Assembly (NCBI RefSeq): GCF_003473545.1
Contig: NZ_QUCM01000039.1
Coordinates: 1 to 10,047, forward strand
Reading direction: 5' to 3'
DNA: 10,047 nucleotides
DNA from: Clostridium sp. AM22-11AC
Lineage (GTDB): Bacteria; Bacillota; Clostridia; Lachnospirales; Lachnospiraceae
The stretch's first letter is position 1, and every line of letters begins with the position of its first letter. Shown one piece after another: positions 1 to 5,777 of this stretch. Position numbers and translations under genes: made by a program. The notes beneath the pieces are model-generated. The model was not told the origin of the DNA and ran no database searches. It worked only from the letters and a program-made list of their open reading frames with translations.

Positions 1-46
1 ATATTGAATTTTCAAGGTGCGAAGCCCTGTTTTGGTGTGGGAAGTT

Positions 47-598
47 TTAGTTATTTAATTGAAACATCTGCTGTGGAAATGGCGGATTATTCGTAAGCAC
101 TCCTACAGGATTATCGTAAATATGTAGACCATCTGACATAGACTCTACAGTAATTGATTCATTTTCATCAGCGATAATCCAATGTAATTGTGCTAATGGC
201 AATTGCTCGCTGAAAGGAGTGTTAACAATATTAATTCGATTAAGAAGCTTACGAACTTCTGCTAAAGAAGCACACAGACTTAAAATCCATGGAATAAATT
301 CAAACTGTGCAATATTTTCCACATCTGGTTGAACCTCGGAATAAACAGCATTTCCGACAAAATTCAGACCTGCCATTGCCACTCCTTTTTCATTCATCGC
401 ATCATAATATAAAGGATAATCCTCCGCAACATGAGCCATTCCAATAATTGCATAATGATTTTTCATATCGCCAACATGACGGAAATGAAATGAATAGTTA
501 CGTGGTGTAATTACTATCTGATCACCGTAAGAGAATTCATAATCGAGGGTTCGTCCAAAGTAAAAATCTTTTGTCTTATAGGTTGCTGCTGTACACAT
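47..598 (-). pseudogene. bsh: Choloylglycine hydrolase (bile salt hydrolase / penicillin V acylase family), 3'-truncated
   Basis: This family consists of N-terminal nucleophile amidases that deconjugate bile salts or cleave penicillin V. The reading frame starts MCTAATYKTKDFYFGRTLDY, which supplies the nucleophile Cys2 (exposed after Met removal), Arg16 and Asp19. The conserved Asn residues appear at about 79 (GLNF) and 171 (TNNPPF). A good AGGAGG site lies about 8 bases upstream of the ATG. The protein is 183 residues, against about 315-330 for complete members. Homology stops just after QLNN at an in-frame TAA, so the late catalytic Arg (about 228 in clostridial enzymes) and some 140 residues are lost. 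None of the three frames in the remaining 46 bases gives the expected continuation, so the break is a sequence junction and not a simple frameshift. Family assignment is confident. Bile salt versus penicillin V preference cannot be told, and the fragment is probably inactive. Confidence 0.88.
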
Positions 599-655
599 GA
601 TTGTTTATCCTCCTAAATAATATGAACTATATCAATAAGTTTTTTGTTGAACAAT

Positions 656-686
656 AGTATAGCACAATTCGATTGTTTTGTTTCAA
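656..686 (-). promoter_or_regulatory. Promoter of the choloylglycine hydrolase gene
   Basis: On the minus strand there is a TTGAAA -35-like hexamer (681-686), a 19-base spacer, and an extended -10, TGC followed by TATACT (656-664). The spacer is longer than ideal, but the TGn extension compensates. The site sits about 60 bases upstream of the start codon, so the 5' end of this gene keeps its own expression signals although its 3' end is gone. Confidence 0.5.
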
Positions 687-835
687 ATTCACATATAATC
701 ATACTTTCAAGGACTACATTATTTTCTGGGTATATTCCAGCATTTTTTATATAAAATTGACCTAACACTACATACAAAAGGTATTTATCTTAATTATAAC
801 TTTAAATAAATCTTATGTACATTATTTTCCATTAC

Positions 836-879
836 AAAAAGTCCACCCACATCTGGATTTCTCCTAATGCCAGTAGACT
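836..879 (-). terminator. Probable terminator downstream of the integrase remnant
   Basis: Reading the minus strand, AGTCTAC (873-879) can pair with GTGGACT (840-846), with one G-U pair. An inner TGG/CCA pairing is also possible, and a run of five T follows (836-840). It lies 26 bases beyond the integrase stop codon. The stem is modest, so the call is moderate. Confidence 0.45.
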
Positions 880-904
880 CTGTTCTATTTCCATTATTAT
901 ATTT

Positions 905-2020
905 TTATTCAGCTTTCAAGCTCTTCGCCAGACTCGTCAGCAACGCCGCCATCTCCGGATTTCCCAGAACCTTCATCAAAAGGTCCGCATCCACACCTTC
1001 CGGAACAGTCACCGTGTTTGCTGTCTGACCAGCATCTGCACCCTTCATCTGCGGATTAAGATTTTCCCTGTTATAAAACGCATCCTCCATCCTCTGTGCA
1101 TTCTTTCGCCTGTCCTCGTCAATGATATGGCCATATACCTCTGTCACCATGTCCGCCTGTGCATGTCCAGAATCGCCCTGAACCGCTTTAATGTCTCCTC
1201 CACTGAGCTTCAGCTTATATGTGACACTTGTATGTCGGAGACTATGAAAAACCACATCCGGCAGTCCCTGTTCATCAATAACCTTCTGCATCTAATCACG
1301 CAGATAGCTGTCTCCGATCGGAAGACCAAAGGTCGTAGCCATGACCAGATTATAATCCTGATACTCACTGCCCAGGATATCCTTTAATTCATCCTGTTCT
1401 TTTTTGATATCGACCAAAATCTGCGCCAAAAATTTAGGAATATATACTTTCCGCTCACTGGTATCCGTCTTAGGTGTTTTCAATAACCTGACGGTTTTGT
1501 TGTTTTTCCTCTGGGAAGGAAAAATCAGGATTACTTCTTTGGCGTCCAGTTCATCAACAGCATTCCTGGATACACGTTCCACCTGCTTGTTAATAAAGAT
1601 ATAGGCCCGGTTTTCAGCAATGGCCTCCTCCGATACATCTACGCAATCCCAGGTTAGTCCAAGAAGCTCACCAATACGGACGGTAGCCGCAAAAGCCAGA
1701 TGAAATGCAACTTTTAGCCATTTGTTTTCACATGCATCAATCGCCTGCATCAGCATTTCCGCTGTCCAGATTTCCCGTTCTTCTGCTTTGTACTTCGGAA
1801 GTGTTGCATCTATTGCCGGGTTCTTGTCCATCATTTCCCACTTTACGGCTTGTCTGAAACAGCTCCTCAGCACCTTGTGGATCTGATGCACTGTCGCTGC
1901 GGTGATCATTTTGTCCTCATTCATTATGTCCATAGATCCTGACATACTCCCGCACAAGTTCTTTCACCCTGGTACATTTCGGGACAACAAAGGTTCCAAG
2001 AGACTGTTTATATTCAATTT
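905..2020 (-). pseudogene. Tyrosine recombinase/integrase, disrupted (frameshift entry, internal deletion, amber stop)
   Basis: Tyrosine recombinases of this type integrate and excise mobile elements through Arg/His/Tyr catalysis. The N-terminal piece is in the -1 frame relative to the upstream helix-turn-helix gene (2020 down to 1917) and reads EIEYKQSLGTFVVPKCTRVK, then KELVREYVRIYGHNE and TGA. The next piece (1957-1292) restarts at NEDKMITAATVHQIHK in another frame and carries the first catalytic Arg (VRIGELLGLTW). A TAG at 1292-1294 then interrupts it. The last 128 codons (1291-905) hold HSLRHT, DSGHA and the nucleophile Tyr in TEVYGHI, and run to a normal TAA. All catalytic boxes are recognisable, but the core-binding segment between YGHNE and DKMIT is shorter than I expect for the family (by roughly 50-70 codons, from memory). 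The gene is therefore almost certainly inactive in this copy. Confidence 0.88.
1292..1294 (-). other. In-frame amber codon splitting the integrase
   Basis: The minus strand reads CGT GAT TAG ATG CAG AAG, giving RD-stop-MQKVIDEQG. Both sides are in the same frame and both match integrase catalytic-domain sequence. A single base change from a sense codon (for example AAG or CAG) explains it. The ATG directly after the stop could allow reinitiation. Confidence 0.85.
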
Positions 2021-2677
2021 CTTTTTTTCGCTTTTCTGCTTCTTTCTGCGTTGCGTAGCTTCCTGATATTCCTTCAGCCACTTCAGAAATTCATTCCGAT
2101 GTATTCTCAGGGCCTTTCCTGCCCCGGCACTTGAAAAATGCCCCATCTGAATCCATTTGGTGATTGTTCCGCTGGTAACCCCGGCGAGGGCTGCTGCCTC
2201 CTGCAAACGGATATAGTCTTTTTCCAGATCCGTGATCGTAGGCATCCTGCCGACTTTCTGATACATGATCTGATGTTCATACCATTCTTCAAATACTTCG
2301 ATCGGAATTCTTTTTGTAAAATCTACAGTTATTGTCTTCAGGTTCTGATCCCGCCAGATTTCATACAGATTTGAAGAATGGATTCCAAGAAGGTTGGCAG
2401 CGTCACGAAAAGAGTAGGAACTTTTCATCAGCTCCGCTCCCGGTTCCGCACCATTCACTTTTTTATGCTTGACCTGATTTGCATACCATTTTTCAAAACT
2501 GGCAATATCAACACGCATCTGTCCGTTCACAATATATGTCTGGAAGAAATTCCGATGCACCAGCCAGTAACTATCCGTCTTCTTAAGTCCCAAAAGCCGT
2601 CGCATCTCCGGCACGGACATGGTCTTCTTTGATTTTTCTAATATTGCTTCTTTCTGTGCTTCCATGCTGATTCCCAT
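1964..2677 (-). CDS. Triple helix-turn-helix DNA-binding protein (excisionase-like), likely N-terminal part of a frameshift-made integrase fusion
   Basis: The 237-residue product contains three tandem helix-turn-helix units of the small excisionase / HTH_17 type. Unit 1 spans about 19-68 (SVPEMRRLLGL to FEKWYANQ). Unit 2 spans about 87-136 (YSFRDAANLLGI to FEEWYEHQ). Unit 3 spans about 154-205 (YIRLQEAAALAGVT to FLKWLKEY). Each unit ends in a similar F-x-x-W aromatic signature. A Lys/Arg-rich tail (209-220) leads into the slippery site. The start is supported by GGGAGG nine bases upstream. The zero-frame tail after residue 220 looks like read-out of another frame, because the -1 frame there encodes conserved integrase sequence. 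The protein probably binds arm-type sites or acts as excisionase or repressor for the adjacent recombinase. The helix-turn-helix assignment is fairly secure. The exact role is inferred. Confidence 0.8.
   Translation of the reverse strand: MGISMEAQKEAILEKSKKTMSVPEMRRLLGLKKTDSYWLVHRNFFQTYIVNGQMRVDIASFEKWYANQVKHKKVNGAEPGAELMKSSYSFRDAANLLGIHSSNLYEIWRDQNLKTITVDFTKRIPIEVFEEWYEHQIMYQKVGRMPTITDLEKDYIRLQEAAALAGVTSGTITKWIQMGHFSSAGAGKALRIHRNEFLKWLKEYQEATQRRKKQKSEKKKLNINSLLEPLLSRNVPG
2021..2027 (-). promoter_or_regulatory. Candidate programmed -1 ribosomal frameshift site (A AAA AAG)
   Basis: In the zero frame the codons are GAA AAA AAG AAA TTG, so the heptamer A AAA AAG sits in exactly the phase required for tandem -1 slippage, as in dnaX and many insertion sequences. 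Slipping one base back gives GAA ATT GAA TAT AAA CAG, which continues without a break into conserved integrase sequence. Upstream purine-rich bases (AGAAAGAAG) are only a weak Shine-Dalgarno-like stimulator, and no strong downstream stem is obvious. A one-base loss from an A8 tract would give the same layout. Confidence 0.5.
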
Positions 2678-2707
2678 ATTCTTTCGCCTCCCGCATTTAT
2701 TTCCATC

Positions 2708-2716
2708 AATATATCA
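2708..2716 (-). promoter_or_regulatory. Possible extended -10 promoter of the helix-turn-helix gene
   Basis: The minus strand reads TGATATATT, an extended -10 (TG, one base, TATATT) about 30 bases upstream of the start codon and just after a terminator. No convincing -35 element is present, so this is a weak call. Confidence 0.3.
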
Positions 2717-2783
2717 TGAAACCCCAAAATCCTTTAGAACGTAAATTCACGTTCCCATGCCTATGCCTCTCTTTTCTGTAACG

Positions 2784-2828
2784 AAAAAAATCCGCCCAGA
2801 ATAGATTCTTAATCTAATCTGAGCGGAT
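2784..2828 (-). terminator. Rho-independent terminator upstream of the helix-turn-helix gene
   Basis: ATCCGC (2790-2795) pairs with GCGGAT (2823-2828), CAGA with TCTG, and an inner AGATT with AATCT. On the minus strand seven T (2784-2790) follow. It isolates the recombination genes from leftward transcription entering from the attachment-site area. Confidence 0.7.
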
Positions 2829-3015
2829 AGATCCGTCAGGCCTGTTTTGTTCAGGCAAGAAAACCATATTTACATTCATTGACACCCCAATCCTTATCCT
2901 ACGCTGTAGTTATCTCCGTTCGGTGCCAGGATTGAATTATTGCATTGGTGCCCGTTAAGAAATTTCGGTGCTCAATATCTGCGTTTAAGTGTTCTCTCGG
3001 TGCTCATGAGCACCG

Positions 3016-3058
3016 AAAAAAAGAAAAAGCAGCAATGAGCTTTTACGATCATTGCTGC
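3016..3058 (-). terminator. Strong terminator following the tRNA-derived fragment
   Basis: GCAGCAATGA (3029-3038) and TCATTGCTGC (3049-3058) form a perfect 10-bp stem with a 10-base loop. On the minus strand it is followed by T5-C-T7 (3016-3028). It begins 10 bases after the tRNA 3' end, as a native tRNA terminator would. Confidence 0.85.
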
Positions 3059-3068
3059 AAAAAATGCA

Positions 3069-3109
3069 CGTTCCCAGGGGGAATCGAACCCTCAACTAGT
3101 GCTTAGGAG
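3069..3109 (-). other. tRNA 3'-half fragment (best fit tRNA-Arg, anticodon CCT), putative attachment-site core
   Basis: On the minus strand the segment reads anticodon loop CTCCTAA, 3' anticodon strand GCACT, variable AGTT, T arm GAGGG-TTCGATT-CCCCC, acceptor 3' strand TGGGAAC and discriminator G. No matching 5' half (GTTCCCA acceptor, D arm) is present upstream. The base before the loop does not pair correctly, so similarity starts at the anticodon loop. This is the usual footprint of element integration into a tRNA gene. The T stem has one A-C mismatch and there is no encoded CCA, so the fragment may also have drifted. Confidence 0.65.
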
Positions 3110-3370
3110 CACAGGTTGGCGGTATAAACCGCTGTCAAGCTGTGTTCATATAAGTCAAGGAAAGCCTTGATTTTACTAACCATTTTGTCAATCCCAGTCA
3201 AAATAAGAAAACCTGTGTTAACCCCTGCCAAACCCATTTGGGGTGCTCGTCGGGTGCTCGGAGCACCCTGAGGCGATAACTATTGAGTTCCATCGAGTTC
3301 ACAACTCTGGCTACCATTTCCATCTGCTACCGTAACAATGATAACTCTGTTTTCTTATTAGATTACTTAT

Positions 3371-3399
3371 ATTATACTGTGGACGGAGCCGGATGTCGA
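3371..3399 (-). promoter_or_regulatory. Housekeeping-type promoter reading toward the tRNA fragment
   Basis: On the minus strand TCGACA (3394-3399), a 17-base spacer and TATAAT (3371-3376) form a near-consensus promoter. Transcription would start near 3364 and meet the strong terminator at 3058-3016, giving an RNA of about 340-350 nt that includes the palindromes and the tRNA-like segment. Confidence 0.6.
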
Positions 3400-3551
3400 T
3401 GCTTTTTTGACTACATCCTCTTATTTTTGTGTTTAACTCGATTCTAATTCATTTCTAACTCGTTTGTTGAATTACGATTTTTTCATTTCATCTTATTTCA
3501 AGTTAAAAATGAATTAAATATATATAGCACCATTCCCCTCGCCTCAATATG

Positions 3552-3626
3552 AATTGACTTTTCTTTCCATGAGTTGAGTTTCCTGCATGTTCAATTGACT
3601 TTTCTCGGTGCCCAGTTGACTTTTCT
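3552..3626 (+). repeat. Three TTGACTTTTCT direct repeats (IS-end-like)
   Basis: AATTGACTTTTCT occurs at 3552-3564 and 3593-3605, and AGTTGACTTTTCT at 3614-3626. A degenerate GAGTTGAGTTT lies between the first two. Multiple short terminal repeats of this kind are known from IS21-family ends. No transposase is present, so a relic end or a protein-binding array are both possible. Confidence 0.6.
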
Positions 3627-3666
3627 CAATTAAGAATTATTTCCCCAAATAAATACAAATTGATCA

Positions 3667-4341
3667 TTACAATGAAATCAATGATTTCAACGCATCTGTG
3701 AAGCCCTCTTTTTCTATTTGAAACAGATCTTTCTTTATTTCGTAAAACAATTTATTATATGTATCATCAGCATCTGTCTTTTGTAAAATAAACATAATCT
3801 TCTGTGGATCTGAGCAATAATTCGTAATAGCACTGTTCAGTAATGTCGTTGGAACAGGCGCCTTTGTCCGGTCAACCTGATTAGTTCCCTTTTTCTTTAT
3901 TCGTGAATCGTATCCTATTACCCCTGTTGAATTTCCAGTAGCCATTTCAAAGTCATTGTCTCGTGTTACTAAATCTTTTTCTCCAATTTTATAACACTTA
4001 CTATTTCTCAGATCCAATATTTTCTCCATTACTCCTATTTTGGAATACATGGTACTTGCATCTCTCCGTGGCTTACACTGCTCCCTGGTAATTTCTCCCG
4101 ATATACAAGCTTCATAAAATTCATTAGCATTTAGCGACCCACTCTTTATCCCTGCCAAATGCATGAAATTATTCTTACCAAATCGAACTTCATAATAGTC
4201 ATAGGAATCTGACTTGCTCTTTCTAAATATGAACAATAAGGTAGTATCAACGTATTCCGAATATAAAGTTGCGCTTTTACGCAATATAGTTAACATTTCC
4301 TCAGACGTCAATATTCTTATATTCCGCGCCGTACATTTCAT
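3667..4341 (-). CDS. PBECR4-like putative nuclease/toxin-domain protein
   Basis: The 224-residue protein resembles the PBECR4 group (phage Barnase-EndoU-ColicinE5/D-RelE-like nucleases), which were defined by comparative genomics and are mostly uncharacterised. Supporting signatures are YYEVRFGKNNFMHLAGIKSG (about 49-68), with the hallmark aromatic-x-HL-x-G box at His61, a following FYEACISGEI segment, a conserved-looking Lys101 (MYSKIGVMEKI), and VIGYDSR near 141-147. The C-terminal half (about 165-224) is less familiar. No signal peptide or membrane segment is apparent, so it is probably cytoplasmic. AAGGGG lies four bases before the ATG. The start codon is only 16 bases beyond the terminator of a structured RNA unit, so expression may depend on read-through. 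No obvious antitoxin partner is adjacent. The family call is from motif memory and should be treated as tentative. Confidence 0.55.
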   Translation of the reverse strand: MKCTARNIRILTSEEMLTILRKSATLYSEYVDTTLLFIFRKSKSDSYDYYEVRFGKNNFMHLAGIKSGSLNANEFYEACISGEITREQCKPRRDASTMYSKIGVMEKILDLRNSKCYKIGEKDLVTRDNDFEMATGNSTGVIGYDSRIKKKGTNQVDRTKAPVPTTLLNSAITNYCSDPQKIMFILQKTDADDTYNKLFYEIKKDLFQIEKEGFTDALKSLISL

Positions 4342-4356
4342 ATTTCCCCTTAACGT

Positions 4357-4387
4357 AAAAGAGAAACCTTTGTATCAAAGGTTTCTC
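4357..4387 (-). terminator. Terminator hairpin just before the PBECR4-like gene
   Basis: GAGAAACCTTTG (4361-4372) and CAAAGGTTTCTC (4376-4387) form a perfect 12-bp stem with a 3-base loop. On the minus strand it is followed by TTTT. It ends the structured RNA unit and precedes the downstream start codon by 16 bases, so it could also act as an attenuator. Confidence 0.75.
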
Positions 4388-4569
4388 CATAGTTCTCATA
4401 AAACTGGTTTCATTATGGTGCTTTGCCACCAAATCACAGGCATTTCACCTATCCGGCTTGATTATCCTCTGGCTGAAGAGTAAGCGCAAAGTTTTAACGT
4501 TGCCAGCGCAACGGAAGCAAACACCTTATGCTTCGTGTCCTGAAATCAGGAAGAGATTTCTCTCTTGGT
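4357..4569 (-). ncRNA. Structured RNA of about 213 nt, family unproven (raiA-type RNA is one candidate)
   Basis: A near-consensus promoter and a strong hairpin terminator bracket a non-coding stretch rich in local helices. From the 5' end these are: AAGAGA-GAAA-TCTCTT; CCTGA-TT-TCAGG; GAAGC with GCTTC; GTTGC-GCTG-GCAAC; CTCT with AGAG; and a possible long-range CTTTGC/GCAAAG pairing. A run of A-rich linkers follows before the terminal hairpin. It contains no credible reading frame. The compact stems with linkers are typical of large Firmicutes RNAs. Size and look suggest the raiA RNA class to me, but I cannot confirm this. A cis-acting leader controlling the PBECR4-like gene is the main alternative. 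Confidence 0.55.
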
Positions 4570-4575
4570 ACTTAT

Positions 4576-4604
4576 ATTATACTCAGCATCTCCGAAAATA
4601 GCAA
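4576..4604 (-). promoter_or_regulatory. Promoter of the structured RNA
   Basis: On the minus strand TTGCTA (4599-4604), a 17-base spacer and TATAAT (4576-4581) form a strong housekeeping promoter. The predicted start is near 4569, immediately before the first hairpin of the RNA. Confidence 0.75.
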
Positions 4605-4701
4605 TCTTTTTTTAATTTTATGACTGCAAGATTAGTGATTCTTTGTCCTTCCAACGCAATTGCAGACGCACTGTTGCATGGCCTACTACTATCTTTCTAG
4701 T

Positions 4702-5124
4702 TTACATCTCCGATTTTACATGAGATTTTCCGACAAAAGCAAATACATCTGCTACCTCTTCTTGCTTTATTGTTGCTAATTCACTTCTCCTGGTTAAAGT
4801 CGTAAACCATTCCGGCACATAAAAATTTATCTTGGGATTGTTTTCCCTGTACCATTGAATTTGTTTCCTTGCAAATTTTAAAAATCCGGGGTCTGAATGT
4901 AATCTCGCCAGCTCTTTTTTACTTAATTTTCCTATTGTTCGTTTTCTTTCACTGCCCGCCGGATAAATATCTCCAGTCCATGCATCCAAACGATATCCCG
5001 TTCCCTGCGCATGAGCATGAGGCACTGAAGGTTTATCATCTGCATCGCCTATTGTGAAAATCCATATACAGTCTTGTAATTTTTCACGCGGTGAATATAG
5101 CTACGGCCCGGGCACTTTTTTCAT
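4702..5124 (-). pseudogene. Unknown protein with HAHAQG motif, interrupted near its start by TAG
   Basis: I do not recognise this gene. From an in-frame ATG at 5124 the frame reads MKKVPGP, then TAG (5101-5103), then an open stretch of 132 codons starting LYSPREKLQDCIWIFTIGDA. Notable parts are FTIGDADDKPSVPHAHAQG (two His in an H-x-H pattern), RLDAWTGDIYPAG, and a helical segment LSKKELARLHSDPGFLKFAR followed by a Trp/Tyr-rich tail (QWYRENNP, VPEWFTTL). The family-like block PSVPHAHAQG lies upstream of the only GTG that could serve as a start after the TAG, so the 5' part is probably coding and the TAG a real interruption. No ribosome binding site precedes the ATG. It may be a decayed accessory gene of the same group as its neighbours. 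Confidence 0.5.
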
Positions 5125-5352
5125 TCGTATTATTTTACTACGCGATCTCACCGTATTTCTTCTAATCATAAATTTTTACCTTTTCCAGTATAAATCAAAC
5201 TACTTTTACCATTTCTTTTATGTACACACATAGCAGTCAGATTTTTGCTTGCAGTGTTATAACCCCAAAGAACTACTACAAAATTTTCACATTCATATGT
5301 CTGCCCTGTCATTCCATAAAGACCGCAGTGTCCAATAGTTCAAACTAATTAC
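5125..5352. other. AT-rich spacer without recognisable gene
   Basis: Neither strand gives a credible reading frame, promoter or strong hairpin. It lies between two damaged minus-strand genes and probably is eroded coding or junk sequence. Confidence 0.5.
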
Positions 5353-5664
5353 TTATTCACATATTTTTCTTATTTCAATTAATGATTTTGTATCCTTTAT
5401 TAATCTTCGTATCTCTCGTGCATTTTCAAGTCTTGTAGAATTCACAAGAAGATTCTGCCTAATATTTTCCGAGATAGTACCTTCTTCATCCAATTCATCA
5501 AGTTCTTTCCACGCGATTTCGATTTTAGCTTCAGAATCCAGATCCGTAAATCTTATAACTCCATCAAATCTGTTAAAAATAGGATCCCCTAGTTTTTCCC
5601 TCACTTCATCCTTGGATTTATAGTTACCGAAGCTTTTGAATTTGCCCTTGAATTTGACAAAGAA
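5353..5664 (-). pseudogene. C-terminal remnant of an AAA+ ATPase
   Basis: The open frame runs from just after a TGA (5665-5667) to a normal TAA, about 103 codons. The sequence SFGNYKSKDEVREKLGDPIF then NRFDGVIRFTDLDSEAKIEI resembles the part of AAA+ ATPases after Walker B, where an arginine precedes FD in a 'sphere of NRFD' segment (Arg finger/sensor region). The later NAREIRRLIKDT resembles the helical lid with sensor 2. Walker A and B motifs are absent because the 5' two thirds are missing. A GTG at 5602-5604 lies inside conserved-looking sequence, so it is not a credible natural start. The remnant is consistent with a lost Clp- or McrB-like ATPase. The exact subfamily is not determinable. 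Confidence 0.5.
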
Positions 5665-5712
5665 TCACTGATAACTTCTTGTTTGAAAAATTGAGAAAAC
5701 GTAATATTGAAC

Positions 5713-5759
5713 AAAAAAGAAATGCACAGTTCTTAGCTTATCGTGAACTGTGCATTTTT
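5713..5759. terminator. Bidirectional terminator after the cupin gene
   Basis: AATGCACAGTTC (5721-5732) and GAACTGTGCATT (5745-5756) form a perfect 12-bp stem with a 12-base loop. T-runs follow on both strands (T5 on plus; T3-C-T6 on minus). It lies just beyond the cupin stop codon. Confidence 0.85.
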
Positions 5760-5777
5760 GTAAATAAATACTTTTAA

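Larger units (their letters stand above)
2947..3268. repeat. Cluster of GGTGCTC / GAGCACC motifs including two palindromes
   Basis: GGTGCTC occurs in direct orientation near 2967, 2999, 3242 and 3253, and inverted at 3008-3014 and 3261-3267. It forms a perfect 20-bp palindrome (2997-3016, TCGGTGCTCATGAGCACCGA) and a 17-bp one (3252-3268, GGGTGCTC, G, GAGCACCC). Related GGTGCCC copies lie near 2947 and 3607. The motifs surround the tRNA-derived fragment. Integrase or excisionase binding sites would fit, but this is inference. Confidence 0.6.
3110..3660. other. Gene-free region with regulatory and repeat signals only
   Basis: I see no convincing protein gene here. A 44-codon minus-strand frame (3103-3237) ends inside the tRNA fragment but lacks a ribosome binding site. 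The stretch contains a good minus-strand promoter, GGTGCTC palindromes and three TTGACTTTTCT repeats, listed separately. Confidence 0.6.

Noticed and set aside
17..46. Group II intron 5' end (GTGCG at position 17)
   Set aside because: Only five bases match the consensus, and the sequence enters the hydrolase gene 30 bases later, far too soon for an intron.
815..1387. Long plus-strand open frame of 190 codons
   Set aside because: It is antisense to conserved integrase sequence, lacks a ribosome binding site and has no recognisable motif.
3103..3237. 44-codon minus-strand frame (MGLAGVNTGF...NLCS) ending inside the tRNA fragment
   Set aside because: No ribosome binding site, no known family, and its stop is created by the anticodon loop. 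Worth noting only because it reads through the attachment region.
3069..3364. tmRNA, suggested by promoter, about 340-nt length and a tRNA-like 3' end
   Set aside because: The 5' tRNA-like part, the tag reading frame and the pairing of acceptor ends are all absent.
4388..4569. Known metabolite riboswitch upstream of the PBECR4-like gene
   Set aside because: I looked for cobalamin, SAM, T-box, M-box, glycine and yybP-type core motifs and found none convincing, so only a general structured RNA is called.
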